From the NCBI RefSeq assembly GCF_001700505.1, contig NZ_MAPV01000169.1, forward strand, positions 1 to 45,540: 45,540 nt of DNA. Reading direction: 5' to 3'. The notes beneath the pieces are model-generated. The model searched no databases and was not told where the DNA came from. It was given only the letters and a program-made list of their open reading frames with translations. The DNA comes from Streptomyces mutomycini. Lineage in GTDB: Bacteria > Actinomycetota > Actinomycetes > Streptomycetales > Streptomycetaceae. Position 1 is the first letter of the stretch; each line of letters opens with the position of its first letter. The position numbers were made by a program, and so were the translations under genes. Positions 33,823 to 41,982 of the stretch are shown here, piece by piece.

Positions 33823-33831
33823 CGTATCAAG

Positions 33832-36660
33832 ATGACAGAGGACCTCTCACCAGCTGAGCGATACCAGGCGTCCCGGGTCCGTGCGGCCGAGCAGGCCACC
33901 GCCCTCGGGCCCTTCCGCGAGATGTACGAATTCGGCCTGGACCCGTTCCAGATCGAGGCATGCCGGGCCCTCGAGGCCGGCAAGGGGGTGCTGGTCGCGG
34001 CCCCCACCGGGTCGGGCAAGACGATCGTCGGTGAATTCGCCGTTCACCTGGCCCTGCTGCAGGGCCGCAAGTGTTTCTACACCACGCCGATCAAGGCCCT
34101 GTCCAACCAGAAGTTCACCGACCTCGCCAGGCGCTACGGCGCGGACAAGGTCGGTCTGCTGACCGGTGACAACAGCGTCAACGCGGACGCACCCGTGGTC
34201 GTCATGACGACCGAGGTCCTGCGCAACATGCTGTACGCGGGCTCCCAGGCGCTCACCGGCCTCGGCTACGTGGTCATGGACGAGGTGCACTACCTCTCGG
34301 ACCGCTTCCGGGGCGCCGTGTGGGAGGAAGTGATCATCCACCTGCCGGAGTCCGTGACCCTGGTGTCCCTGTCGGCGACCGTGTCCAACGCCGAGGAGTT
34401 CGGCGACTGGCTCGACACCGTCCGCGGCGACACGCAGGTGATCGTCTCCGAGCACCGGCCCGTGCCGCTGTGGCAGCACGTCATGGCCGGGCGCAGGATG
34501 TACGACCTCTTCGAGGAGGAGACCGACCACGGCGGCCGGGGCACCGGACGCCGCGAGGTCAGCCCCGACCTCGTCCGGCTCGCCCGGATGGAGAACCAGC
34601 GGGGGTACAACCCGCGCGAGCGCCGGCGCGGCAAGATGGTGCGCGAGGCCGAGCGCGAGCGCGAGCGCCGTCAGCGCAGCCGCATCTGGACGCCGTCCAG
34701 GCCCGAGGTCATCGACCGGCTCGACGCCGAGGGCCTGCTGCCCGCGATCACCTTCATCTTCAGCCGGGCCGGCTGCCAGGCGGCCGTGCAGCAGTGCCTG
34801 CAGGCGGGGCTCCGGCTCAACGACGAGAGCAAGCGCCGGCTGGTACGGGAGATCGTCGAGGAGCGGACCGCGTCCATCCCCGGCGAGGACCTGCACGTCC
34901 TCGGCTACTACGAGTGGCTCGAAGGCCTGGAGCGGGGCATCGCCGCGCACCACGCCGGAATGCTGCCGACCTTCAAGGAGGTCGTGGAGGAGCTGTTCGT
35001 CCGCGGTCTGGTCAAGGCGGTCTTCGCGACGGAGACACTCGCACTCGGCATCAACATGCCCGCGCGTTCCGTGGTGCTCGAGAAGCTGGTGAAGTGGAAC
35101 GGCGAGCAGCACGCCGACATCACGCCCGGCGAGTACACCCAGCTGACCGGGCGCGCGGGGCGCCGCGGCATCGACGTCGAGGGCCACGCGGTCGTCCTGT
35201 GGCAGCGGGGCATGGACCCCGGCGCGCTCGCCGGCCTCGCCGGCACACGGACGTATCCGCTGCGCTCCAGCTTCCGGCCCTCGTACAACATGGCCGTCAA
35301 CCTCGTGCAGCAGTTCGGGCGGCATCGGTCTCGTGAGCTGCTCGAGACCTCCTTCGCGCAGTTCCAGGCCGACCGGTCCGTCGTCGGGATCTCCCGGCAG
35401 GTCCAGCGCAACGAGGAGGGCCTCGAGGGCTACAAGGAGGGCATGACCTGCCACCTCGGAGACTTCGAGGAGTACGCGCGGCTGCGCCGTGACCTCAAGG
35501 ACCGTGAGACGGACCTGGCCAAGCAGGGGGCGGCCCAGCGCCGGGCCGCCGCCGCCTCCTCCCTGGAGAAGCTGAAGCCGGGCGACGTCATCCACGTCCC
35601 CACCGGCAAGTTCGCCGGACTCGCCCTGGTACTCGACCCGGGACTGCCCGCCGGACGGACCAACGGCCATCGCGGGCTGGAGTATCACGACGGACCGCGC
35701 CCCCTGGTGCTGACCGCCGAGCGGCAGGTCAAGCGGCTGGCCCACATCGACTTCCCCGTGCCGGTCGAGGCGCTGGAGCGGATGAGGGTGCCCAAGTCGT
35801 TCAACCCGCGCTCACCGCAGTCCCGCCGCGACCTGGCCTCCGCGCTGCGCAGCAAGGCGGGGCACATCGATCCGGGACGGCACCGCAAGCAGCGGGCCGC
35901 CGCGGCCGACGACCGGGAGATCGCGCGGCTGCGCACGGAGCTGCGCGCACACCCCTGTCACGGATGCGACGAGCGCGAGGACCACGCCCGCTGGGCCGAG
36001 CGCTATCACCGGCTGCAGCGCGACACGCGGCAGCTCGAGCACCGCATCGAGGGCCGGACGAACACCATCGCCCGGACCTTCGACCGCATCGTCGCGCTCC
36101 TCACCGAGCTCGACTATCTGCGGGGGAGCGAGGTCACCGACAACGGCCGGCGGCTGGCACGGCTCTACGGCGAGCTGGACCTGCTGGCCAGCGAATGCCT
36201 GCGGGACGGCGTCTGGGAGGGCCTCAATCCAGCCGAACTCGCCGCGTGCGTCTCGGCGCTGGTCTACGAGGCGCGCCAGGCGGACGACGCGGTCGCACCC
36301 AAGCTGCCGTCCGGACCGGCGAAGGCCGCGATGGGCGAGATGATCCGCATCTGGGGCAGGCTCGACGCCCTGGAAGAGGACTTCAGGATCAGCCAGACGG
36401 AAGGGGTCGGCCAGCGGGAACCCGACCTCGGTTTCGCCTGGGCGGTCTACATGTGGGCCTCGGGGCGGACGCTGGACGAGGTCCTCCGCGAAGCGGAGAT
36501 GCCGGCCGGTGACTTCGTGCGGTGGTGCAAGCAGGTCATCGACGTACTCGGTCAGATCGCGGCAGCCGCGCCCCGGGAGGGCAGCTCGGTCGCGAGGAAC
36601 GCGCACAAGGCCGTCGACGCGGTGCTGCGGGGTGTGGTGGCGTACAGCTCCGTGGGGTGA
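33832..36660 (+). CDS. DEAD/DEAH-box helicase, Ski2/HelY-like
   Basis: Large RNA or DNA helicase related to Ski2/Mtr4 and mycobacterial HelY. The 942-aa product has motif I AAPTGSGKT (about 56-64), motif II DEVH (150-153), motif III SATVSN (about 180), motif IV-VI including ETLALGINMPARSVV and QLTGRAGRRGID, then a long C-terminal part with a CxxC-like HPCHGCDEREDHA segment (about 707) and a DSHCT-type helical domain at the end. ATG at 33832 lies 9 nt after a -10 box. The gene converges on an SPW-type membrane protein. The substrate is inferred as RNA from the family. Confidence 0.92.
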   Translation: MTEDLSPAERYQASRVRAAEQATALGPFREMYEFGLDPFQIEACRALEAGKGVLVAAPTGSGKTIVGEFAVHLALLQGRKCFYTTPIKALSNQKFTDLARRYGADKVGLLTGDNSVNADAPVVVMTTEVLRNMLYAGSQALTGLGYVVMDEVHYLSDRFRGAVWEEVIIHLPESVTLVSLSATVSNAEEFGDWLDTVRGDTQVIVSEHRPVPLWQHVMAGRRMYDLFEEETDHGGRGTGRREVSPDLVRLARMENQRGYNPRERRRGKMVREAERERERRQRSRIWTPSRPEVIDRLDAEGLLPAITFIFSRAGCQAAVQQCLQAGLRLNDESKRRLVREIVEERTASIPGEDLHVLGYYEWLEGLERGIAAHHAGMLPTFKEVVEELFVRGLVKAVFATETLALGINMPARSVVLEKLVKWNGEQHADITPGEYTQLTGRAGRRGIDVEGHAVVLWQRGMDPGALAGLAGTRTYPLRSSFRPSYNMAVNLVQQFGRHRSRELLETSFAQFQADRSVVGISRQVQRNEEGLEGYKEGMTCHLGDFEEYARLRRDLKDRETDLAKQGAAQRRAAAASSLEKLKPGDVIHVPTGKFAGLALVLDPGLPAGRTNGHRGLEYHDGPRPLVLTAERQVKRLAHIDFPVPVEALERMRVPKSFNPRSPQSRRDLASALRSKAGHIDPGRHRKQRAAAADDREIARLRTELRAHPCHGCDEREDHARWAERYHRLQRDTRQLEHRIEGRTNTIARTFDRIVALLTELDYLRGSEVTDNGRRLARLYGELDLLASECLRDGVWEGLNPAELAACVSALVYEARQADDAVAPKLPSGPAKAAMGEMIRIWGRLDALEEDFRISQTEGVGQREPDLGFAWAVYMWASGRTLDEVLREAEMPAGDFVRWCKQVIDVLGQIAAAAPREGSSVARNAHKAVDAVLRGVVAYSSVG

Positions 36661-36663
36661 GAG

Positions 36664-36721
36664 GACCTGAGCGCACGGGGGTCGACCCTGAGCGCGGAGG
36701 AGTTGACCTGAGACACGGGAG
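36664..36721 (+). repeat. Three imperfect ~20-bp tandem repeats
   Basis: Units start at 36664 (GACCTGAGCGCACGGG), 36684 (GACCCTGAGCGCGGAG) and 36705 (GACCTGAGACACGGGAG). The period is 20-21 bp, directly after the helicase stop codon and before the terminator. Confidence 0.55.
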
Positions 36722-36758
36722 TGGCCGCAGGCGGATGACGTTCCGCCTGTGGCCACTC
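36719..36758. terminator. 17-bp bidirectional terminator after the helicase gene
   Basis: A stem of 17 positions (36719-36735 with 36742-36758) with one G/T wobble and a 6-nt loop lies between convergent genes and can serve both. Confidence 0.88.
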
Positions 36759-36772
36759 GTGCGTGAACCCCC

Positions 36773-37246
36773 TCAGGTCTTCTTGTTCTTCACGGCGACT
36801 CCCGCGCAGACCGCCCCCAGGACGACCGCCAGTCCGCCGACGATGACGTTGTTGAGGATCACGCCCATGTCGGGGCTCGAGCCCACGATCCAGGTCGACA
36901 CGATGAGCCAGGCGCCCAGCGCGCAGATGGCCAGGCTCATGCCGGTCATCCGCTCGGGCATGGCGGTGAAGCAGAGTGCCAGCACGGCTATCGCGAGACC
37001 GATGACGAGGTTGTGGGTGACCAGGGCGGGCTGGCTCGTGGTGAAGTGAAGCACCCACGGCGAGACCGCGCAGTACAGGCCGACCAGGAACACCGGCGCG
37101 TCGGCCATCGCGGTGGTACGCCCGCCGCCCATCACGCGGTCGTGGCGCGCCCGCATCTCATCCGCGTCGGGATGCCCGGAGATGTCTCTTCCGGCGGTGT
37201 CCGATCGCCCGGACACATCCCTTCCGGTGTGTGAGAGGTTACTCAT
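36773..37246 (-). CDS. SPW-repeat membrane protein
   Basis: Integral membrane protein of unknown role. The 157-aa product has a hydrophilic N-terminal 45 residues containing an internal repeat (GRDVSGRSDTA then GRDISGHPDAD), followed by four hydrophobic segments. The first and third carry the SPW-type signature (GLYCAVSPWVLHF and GAWLIVSTWIVG), and the protein ends with a lysine-rich VKNKKT. ATG at 37246 follows AAGGAG. Upstream is an A/T-rich stretch (37319-37345) that likely holds its promoter, with TATAAG-like sequence on the minus strand. It converges on the helicase. Confidence 0.82.
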   Translation of the reverse strand: MSNLSHTGRDVSGRSDTAGRDISGHPDADEMRARHDRVMGGGRTTAMADAPVFLVGLYCAVSPWVLHFTTSQPALVTHNLVIGLAIAVLALCFTAMPERMTGMSLAICALGAWLIVSTWIVGSSPDMGVILNNVIVGGLAVVLGAVCAGVAVKNKKT

Positions 37247-37390
37247 GAGGATGGTCTCCTTCGCACTTGCCGAAGCGACCGCGATCAGGGGACGCGGCCC
37301 TGTGCTCTCCTGACAAGTGTGCTCTTATATGTCCCTTATGTGTAGATTTCCAGGTGGCGGAATCCCGCGTTTTCGTCGACGGCACGAACG

Positions 37391-37447
37391 AGCCCCGAGG
37401 CCCGCGCAACCCCGGCCGTGGGGTCGGAGAGCGCGGTCCTCGGGGCT
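37391..37447 (-). terminator. Terminator downstream of the fasciclin gene
   Basis: A perfect 10-bp outer stem (37391-37400 with 37438-37447) continues, past a single bulge, into CCGCGC/GCGCGG and an inner CCCC/GGGG hairpin. It lies about 40 nt after the fasciclin stop. Confidence 0.85.
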
Positions 37448-37485
37448 TGTCGCTGTCAGCCGCCGGCGCACCGACGGCCGTGGGT

Positions 37486-38133
37486 TCAGCTCGCCGGCAT
37501 CAGAACGGTGTCGACGATGTAGACCGTGGCGTTGGCGGTCGGGACGTTGCCGCAGACGACCTTGGAGGAGTCGTTCACGGTGTACTCCTCGCCCGAGCCC
37601 GCCGTCGTCAGCTCGGTCTTGGCCAGGGTGTCGAAGGAGCCCTTCTCCAGCTGGGCCGGCGTCAGCTTCTCGCCGACGACGTGCGCGGTGAGCACCTTGG
37701 TGAGCTCGGCCTTGTTCGCGAGCAGCTTGTCCAGGTCGGCCTTCGGGATCTTGGCGAAGGCGTCGTTGGTGGGGGCGAACACCGTGATGTTCTCGGCGCT
37801 GTTCAGGGTGTCGACAAGGCCGGCCTGCTTGACCGCGGCGACCAGGGTGGACAGGTCCTTGTTGTTGGACGCGGCCGTGGCGACCGGGTCCTGGGCCATG
37901 CCCGCGAACGAGCCCGCACCCTCGGCCGGGACCGAGGCGCAGCCCGGCCCGAACGGCTCGTCCATGGTCGCGGCGCTCTCGGTCTCCTTGGCCGGTGCGC
38001 TCGACGCGGCCTTGTCCGCACCGGAGTCGGACGAGGCCTTGTCCGAGTCGCTGGAGCAGGCGGTCAGTGCGAGCGGCAGCATGGCTGCGGCGGCGGCGGT
38101 GACGGCGATGCGGCGGAGGTGACGGCTGTTCAT
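37486..38133 (-). CDS. Fasciclin (FAS1)-domain lipoprotein, MPT70/83-like
   Basis: Secreted cell-surface adhesion-type lipoprotein. The 215-aa product has a signal peptide with RR at residues 7-8 and a lipobox LTAC (Cys26), a Ser/Asp/Lys/Ala-rich linker (about 27-58) and one FAS1 domain (about 75-215) with the conserved ENITVFAPTNDAFAKIP and a C-terminal NATVYIVDTVLMP. The closest named relatives are mycobacterial MPT83 and MPT70, which belong to the SigK regulon. ATG at 38133 follows AGGAG. It lies 69 bp after the molybdopterin oxidoreductase gene with no separate ECF-type promoter, so the two are probably one transcript. Confidence 0.92.
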   Translation of the reverse strand: MNSRHLRRIAVTAAAAAMLPLALTACSSDSDKASSDSGADKAASSAPAKETESAATMDEPFGPGCASVPAEGAGSFAGMAQDPVATAASNNKDLSTLVAAVKQAGLVDTLNSAENITVFAPTNDAFAKIPKADLDKLLANKAELTKVLTAHVVGEKLTPAQLEKGSFDTLAKTELTTAGSGEEYTVNDSSKVVCGNVPTANATVYIVDTVLMPAS

Positions 38134-38202
38134 GGTGTTCTCCTGAATGGATCGTTGATCAACTGTGGAAAGGAAAGAGAGGGCTGGGCGGACGGGGCGG
38201 AG

Positions 38203-39831
38203 TCAGGTCACGTCGACCACCACCGAGTGCCACCCGGTCGCACCGTCGGGTACGGTGCCGACCCGCTTGTCGGTCTGTGTGGCGCCGGTACGGTCCGTCG
38301 CACGGACCTCCAGGGTGTGGTTGCCGGTCGTGGCCGGCCATTCCCACACCCACTGGCGCCAGGTGTCGCGGCCGGCCTCCGCGGCCAGTCGCGCGGTGTG
38401 CCACTCACCGCCGTCGACCCGGACCTCGACCCGGGCGATGCCCCGGTGCTGGGCCCAGGCGACTCCGGCGACGGGTACGGTCCCCGCGCGCGGCGCGGCG
38501 AAGGGGCGGGGGGTGTCGATGCGTGACTGGGTCTTGACCGGCGCTTCGCGCGACCAGTCGCGCTCGACCCAGTAGGCGTCGTACGCGTCGAAGGTCGTGA
38601 GCTCGATGTCCTGGATCCACTTGCACGCCGAGACGTAGCCGTACAGACCCGGGACGACCATCCGGACCGGGAAGCCGTGGTCGAACGGCAGCGGTTCGCC
38701 GTTCATACCGACCGCGAGCAGTGCGTCGCGGCCGTCCATGACCTCCTCGACCGGGGTACCGATCGTCATCCCGTCCACGGAACGCGCCACGATCTGGTCC
38801 GCGCGTCCGCCCTTCGACGGGGGCTTCACCCCGGCCTCGCTCAGCAGATCCGCCAGGCGCACGCCGATCCACCGCGCGGTGCCGACGTAGGGGCCGCCCA
38901 CCTGGTTGGACACACAGGTCAGCGTGATGTCGCGCTCGATGAGCTCGCGCCCAAGGAGGTCCTGGAAGCTGAGGGTGACGGGCCGCGCCACCCCTCGGCC
39001 GCGGATGCGCAGCCGCCACTCGCCGGCGTCGACACGCGGCACCACCAGAGCGGTGTCCACCCGGTAGAAGTCCTTGTTCGGGGTGGTGAAGGAACTCAGA
39101 CCCCGGATGCCCAGATCCGCTCCGCCCGGTATCGCGGGCGCGGGGGATGCCGGCGCCGGGAGCACGACGTCGCCGCGTGAGGCGGAGACCCCGGCCAGCC
39201 GGGACGCCTGGAGTCTTCGGCCCAGGAGTCCCGCACCGGCCGAGGCCGCCGCGGCCGCGGTCGCCGCGATGACGAAGCCACGGCGGTCGAAGGCGCCCTG
39301 TTCCCCGCCGTCCGTCCCCCCAGCCGCGGGAGACGGAACGGCGGGCGGGGCCAGCCGTCCGGCCAGGAGATACAGCACTCCTGCGGCCACCAGCGCGCCC
39401 ACGACCGAAGGCAGTACGTCGACCGGACGGCCCTCGGGCCGCCCGGCCGCGGACACTGCCCCGACCACGCCGAAGACCAGGACGGCCGCAGCGCCGGTCC
39501 ACCGGTGACGCAGAGCCAGGACCCCCACCGCCATGGCGAAGAGCGCCAGGAGGAAGAGGATCCCGAGCTGCAGCACCAGCTTGTCGTCCGTACCGAAGTT
39601 CCTTACGGCGAAGTCCTTGACGGCCGCGGGAGTGCGGTCGATGACCGCCCCGCCCACGGCCGTGACCGGACCCGCCTCGGGGCGTACGGCGGCGGCGACC
39701 AGTTCGGCGACGCACAGAGCCGTGAACCCGGCGATCAGACCGCTGAGCGCGGCGAACGCGGCGCGTGCCCAGCGGGAGCGCCGGGCCCCGGAGGCCCCTT
39801 GCTTCTGCGAAACGTCTTGGTCTGTTCTCAC
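38203..39831 (-). CDS. Membrane-anchored molybdopterin oxidoreductase, sulfite-oxidase fold
   Basis: Extracytoplasmic Moco enzyme, substrate unknown. The 542-aa product has four N-terminal membrane helices (about 24-46, 84-106, 112-130, 139-160), then a fifth (about 185-204) preceded by Arg183-Arg184 in FDRRGFVIAA, a Tat-like motif. The catalytic part follows: Moco-binding domain (about 240-410) with the metal-ligand Cys306 in LTCVSNQ, GFPVRMVVPGLYGYVSACKWI, and an immunoglobulin-like dimerisation domain (about 435-540). GTG at 39831 has no ribosome binding site but lies 7 nt after an ECF-type -10, so it is probably leaderless. Cotranscribed with the fasciclin gene and divergent from the lipid operon. 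Confidence 0.9.
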   Translation of the reverse strand: MRTDQDVSQKQGASGARRSRWARAAFAALSGLIAGFTALCVAELVAAAVRPEAGPVTAVGGAVIDRTPAAVKDFAVRNFGTDDKLVLQLGILFLLALFAMAVGVLALRHRWTGAAAVLVFGVVGAVSAAGRPEGRPVDVLPSVVGALVAAGVLYLLAGRLAPPAVPSPAAGGTDGGEQGAFDRRGFVIAATAAAAASAGAGLLGRRLQASRLAGVSASRGDVVLPAPASPAPAIPGGADLGIRGLSSFTTPNKDFYRVDTALVVPRVDAGEWRLRIRGRGVARPVTLSFQDLLGRELIERDITLTCVSNQVGGPYVGTARWIGVRLADLLSEAGVKPPSKGGRADQIVARSVDGMTIGTPVEEVMDGRDALLAVGMNGEPLPFDHGFPVRMVVPGLYGYVSACKWIQDIELTTFDAYDAYWVERDWSREAPVKTQSRIDTPRPFAAPRAGTVPVAGVAWAQHRGIARVEVRVDGGEWHTARLAAEAGRDTWRQWVWEWPATTGNHTLEVRATDRTGATQTDKRVGTVPDGATGWHSVVVDVT

Positions 39832-39838
39832 ACCGGGG

Positions 39839-39866
39839 GTTCGACGCAGATCGCCCGGCGGATTGG
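39839..39866 (-). promoter_or_regulatory. ECF-sigma-type promoter for the oxidoreductase-fasciclin pair
   Basis: Minus-strand CCAATCC (39866-39860) - 15 nt - TCGAAC (39844-39839), ending 7 nt before the GTG start at 39831. It mirrors the plus-strand element at 39901-39928. The form resembles the mycobacterial SigK consensus as I recall it. Confidence 0.65.
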
Positions 39867-39900
39867 TCGTTCACCCGATGGAAGGAAGTCCGATCATCGG

Positions 39901-39928
39901 CCAATCCGCGGGGCCCGCTGTCTCGAAT
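39901..39928 (+). promoter_or_regulatory. ECF-sigma-type promoter for the FAD-DUF1365-CFA-DUF1295 operon
   Basis: CCAATCC (39901-39907) - 15 nt - TCGAAT (39923-39928), giving a leader of about 50 nt before the ATG at 39989. The -35 boxes of the two divergent promoters form a 9-bp inverted repeat, GCGGATTGG (39858-39866) and CCAATCCGC (39901-39909). Confidence 0.65.
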
Positions 39929-39988
39929 GACCTCTGAGGGGCACTCCCGTAGGGCCCCGGCCAGACCTGTGACACCGGAAGGAACCGA

Positions 39989-41260
39989 ATGACAGGGGAA
40001 CGGCGGCGCACAGCCGTAGTGGGCAGCGGGGTGGCGGGACTGACCGCCGCGTACGTTCTGGGAAGGGCGCACGACGTGACGCTCCTCGAAGCGGACCCGC
40101 GCGTCGGCGGCCACGCCCACACCCACGACCTGAGCTCGACGGACGGCCGGACACACCGCGTCGACTCGGGGTTCATCGTGCACAACCGGCGGACGTACCC
40201 CCATCTCCTGCGGCTCTTCGACGAACTCGACGTGGCCACGCAGGAGTCGGAGATGAGCATGTCCGTGCGCTGCGAGGGCTGCGGACTCGAGTACGCGGGC
40301 GCCCGCGGCGCCACCGGGCTGTTCGCCCGGCCCGGGTCGGTGCTCCGGGGCGCGTACCTGCGCATGCTGACAGAGGTGGTGCGGTTCCACCAGGCGGCCA
40401 GGGCGTTGCTCGCCATGCCCGAAGGAACAGGGGTGATGACCCTGGGCGAGTTCGCGGAACGCGGCCGCTTCTCCCCGTACTTCCGCGCGCACTTCCTGAC
40501 CCCGATGGTCTCCGCGGTCTGGTCCTGCGACCCGGTGACCGCCCTGCGCTACCCGGCCCGCTACCTCTTCCGCTTCCTGGAGCACCACGGAATGCTCACC
40601 ATCGGCGACTCGCCGGTCTGGCGGACCGTCACCGGCGGCTCGCGCGAGTACGTCGGCCGCATCGCCAAGCAGGTGCACTCGGTGCGGACGGCCACCCCGG
40701 TGAGGACGGTGCGCCGGCACAGTGACGGCGTGGAGATCGTCACCGAGGACGGCACCACCGAGGAGTACGACGCGGTCGTCGTCGCCACCCACCCCGACCA
40801 GGCGCTCGCGCTGCTCGCCGATCCCACCGACGAGGAGAAGCGCACTCTCGGGGCGTTCCGCTACTCCCGCAACCCCACGCTGCTGCACACCGACACCACG
40901 CTGCTGCCGCGCAGCCGGGGGGCCGCCGCCTCCTGGAACTACCTGATGCCGTCCTGCGCCGCCGACGCAGACCGGGTCACCGTCAGCTACGACATGAACA
41001 GGCTCCAGCGGCTGGACGCCCCCGAGCGCTTCGTCGTCACGCTGAACGGCGCCGACCGCGTCGACCCGGACCTCGTAGGAGCCCGCATGGTGTACGAACA
41101 CCCCGTCTTCACCCCGGAATCGGTCGCCGCCCAGGAGCGGCTGCCGGCGCTCTCGGGACCCGTCACCGCCTTCGCGGGGGCGTACCACGGCTGGGGTTTC
41201 CACGAGGACGGCTGCCGTTCGGGAGCCGAGGCCGCCGCCGCGCTCGGGGTGGACTGGTGA
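39989..41260 (+). CDS. FAD-dependent amine-oxidase-like oxidoreductase
   Basis: Flavoprotein of the phytoene desaturase/amine oxidase fold, homologous in position and type to mycobacterial Rv0449c. The 423-aa product has the N-terminal dinucleotide motif VVGSGVAGLTAAYVLG (about 10-25), followed by LLEADPRVGGHAHT, an internal cysteine pair (RCEGCGL, about 89-95), and the C-terminal flavin-closing segment FAGAYHGWGFHEDG. ATG at 39989 follows GGAAGGA. Its stop TGA overlaps the GTG start of the DUF1365 gene (GTGA), so they are coupled. In this operon it probably oxidises or reduces a fatty-acyl or lipid intermediate; the substrate is inferred. Confidence 0.9.
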   Translation: MTGERRRTAVVGSGVAGLTAAYVLGRAHDVTLLEADPRVGGHAHTHDLSSTDGRTHRVDSGFIVHNRRTYPHLLRLFDELDVATQESEMSMSVRCEGCGLEYAGARGATGLFARPGSVLRGAYLRMLTEVVRFHQAARALLAMPEGTGVMTLGEFAERGRFSPYFRAHFLTPMVSAVWSCDPVTALRYPARYLFRFLEHHGMLTIGDSPVWRTVTGGSREYVGRIAKQVHSVRTATPVRTVRRHSDGVEIVTEDGTTEEYDAVVVATHPDQALALLADPTDEEKRTLGAFRYSRNPTLLHTDTTLLPRSRGAAASWNYLMPSCAADADRVTVSYDMNRLQRLDAPERFVVTLNGADRVDPDLVGARMVYEHPVFTPESVAAQERLPALSGPVTAFAGAYHGWGFHEDGCRSGAEAAAALGVDW

Positions 41261-41982
41261 CCGGCGCCCTCTACCCGTGCACCATCAGCCACGTGCGGAC
41301 CGCGCCCCGCAGATACGGCCTGCGGCACCGCACCTATCTGTGGCTCATAGACCCGGACAGCCCACCGCGGCTCCCCGCCCTGCTGCGCCCGCTGGCCGGC
41401 TTCGACGCACGCGACCACTTCGGCGGTACGGCGCCCACCGTGCGGGCCGGACTGGAACAGTTCCTGCGCACCCGGGACATCGACCTCGACGGCGGCCCGG
41501 TCACCATGCTCACCCAGGCCCGGGTGTTCGGCCACGTCTTCAACCCCCTGACCGTCTACTGGTGCGGCCGCCCCGACGGCAGCCCGCTCTGTGTGGTCGC
41601 CGAGGTGCACAACACCTACGGGGAGCGGCACTGCTACCTGCTGCGGACGGACGAGGCGGGGCGTGCGGTGACCGAGAAGGACTTCTACGTCTCGCCGTTC
41701 TTCCCGGTGGACGGCCGCTATCGGATGCGGCTCCCCGAGCCCGGCCCGCTGCTGAACCTGACGGTCCACCTGGAGCGCGAGGACGCCCGCCCGTTCACCG
41801 CGACCGTACGCGGCACCCGGCGTCCCGGTACGCCTGCCCAGCTCCTCCGGCTGTTCCTGCGCCATCCCTTCTCCACCGCGGTCGTGTCCGCCGCCATCCG
41901 GCTGCACGGCATCCGGCTGTTCCTGCGGCGGCTGCCCGTACAGCCCCGTCCCCGTCATCGCACCCAGGAAGGCATGCAGTGA
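41257..41982 (+). CDS. DUF1365 family protein
   Basis: Function not established; homologous to mycobacterial Rv0448c by family and position. The 241-aa product begins ALYPCTISHVRTAPRRYGLRHRTYLWLID, the typical DUF1365 opening, and contains VTMLTQARVFGHVFNPLTVYWC (about 82-103), AEVHNTYGERHCYLL and KDFYVSPFFPVDGRYRM. No signal peptide or clear membrane helix. GTG at 41257 overlaps the preceding stop (GTGA), and its own stop overlaps the next start in the same way. It always seems to travel with the FAD oxidoreductase and CFA-type methyltransferase, suggesting a joint step in lipid modification. Confidence 0.92.
   Translation: MTGALYPCTISHVRTAPRRYGLRHRTYLWLIDPDSPPRLPALLRPLAGFDARDHFGGTAPTVRAGLEQFLRTRDIDLDGGPVTMLTQARVFGHVFNPLTVYWCGRPDGSPLCVVAEVHNTYGERHCYLLRTDEAGRAVTEKDFYVSPFFPVDGRYRMRLPEPGPLLNLTVHLEREDARPFTATVRGTRRPGTPAQLLRLFLRHPFSTAVVSAAIRLHGIRLFLRRLPVQPRPRHRTQEGMQ

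Noticed and set aside
38405..41203. 932-codon minus-strand open frame
   Set aside because: Shadow of the molybdopterin gene in another frame and of the FAD gene antisense; it crosses the divergent promoter region.
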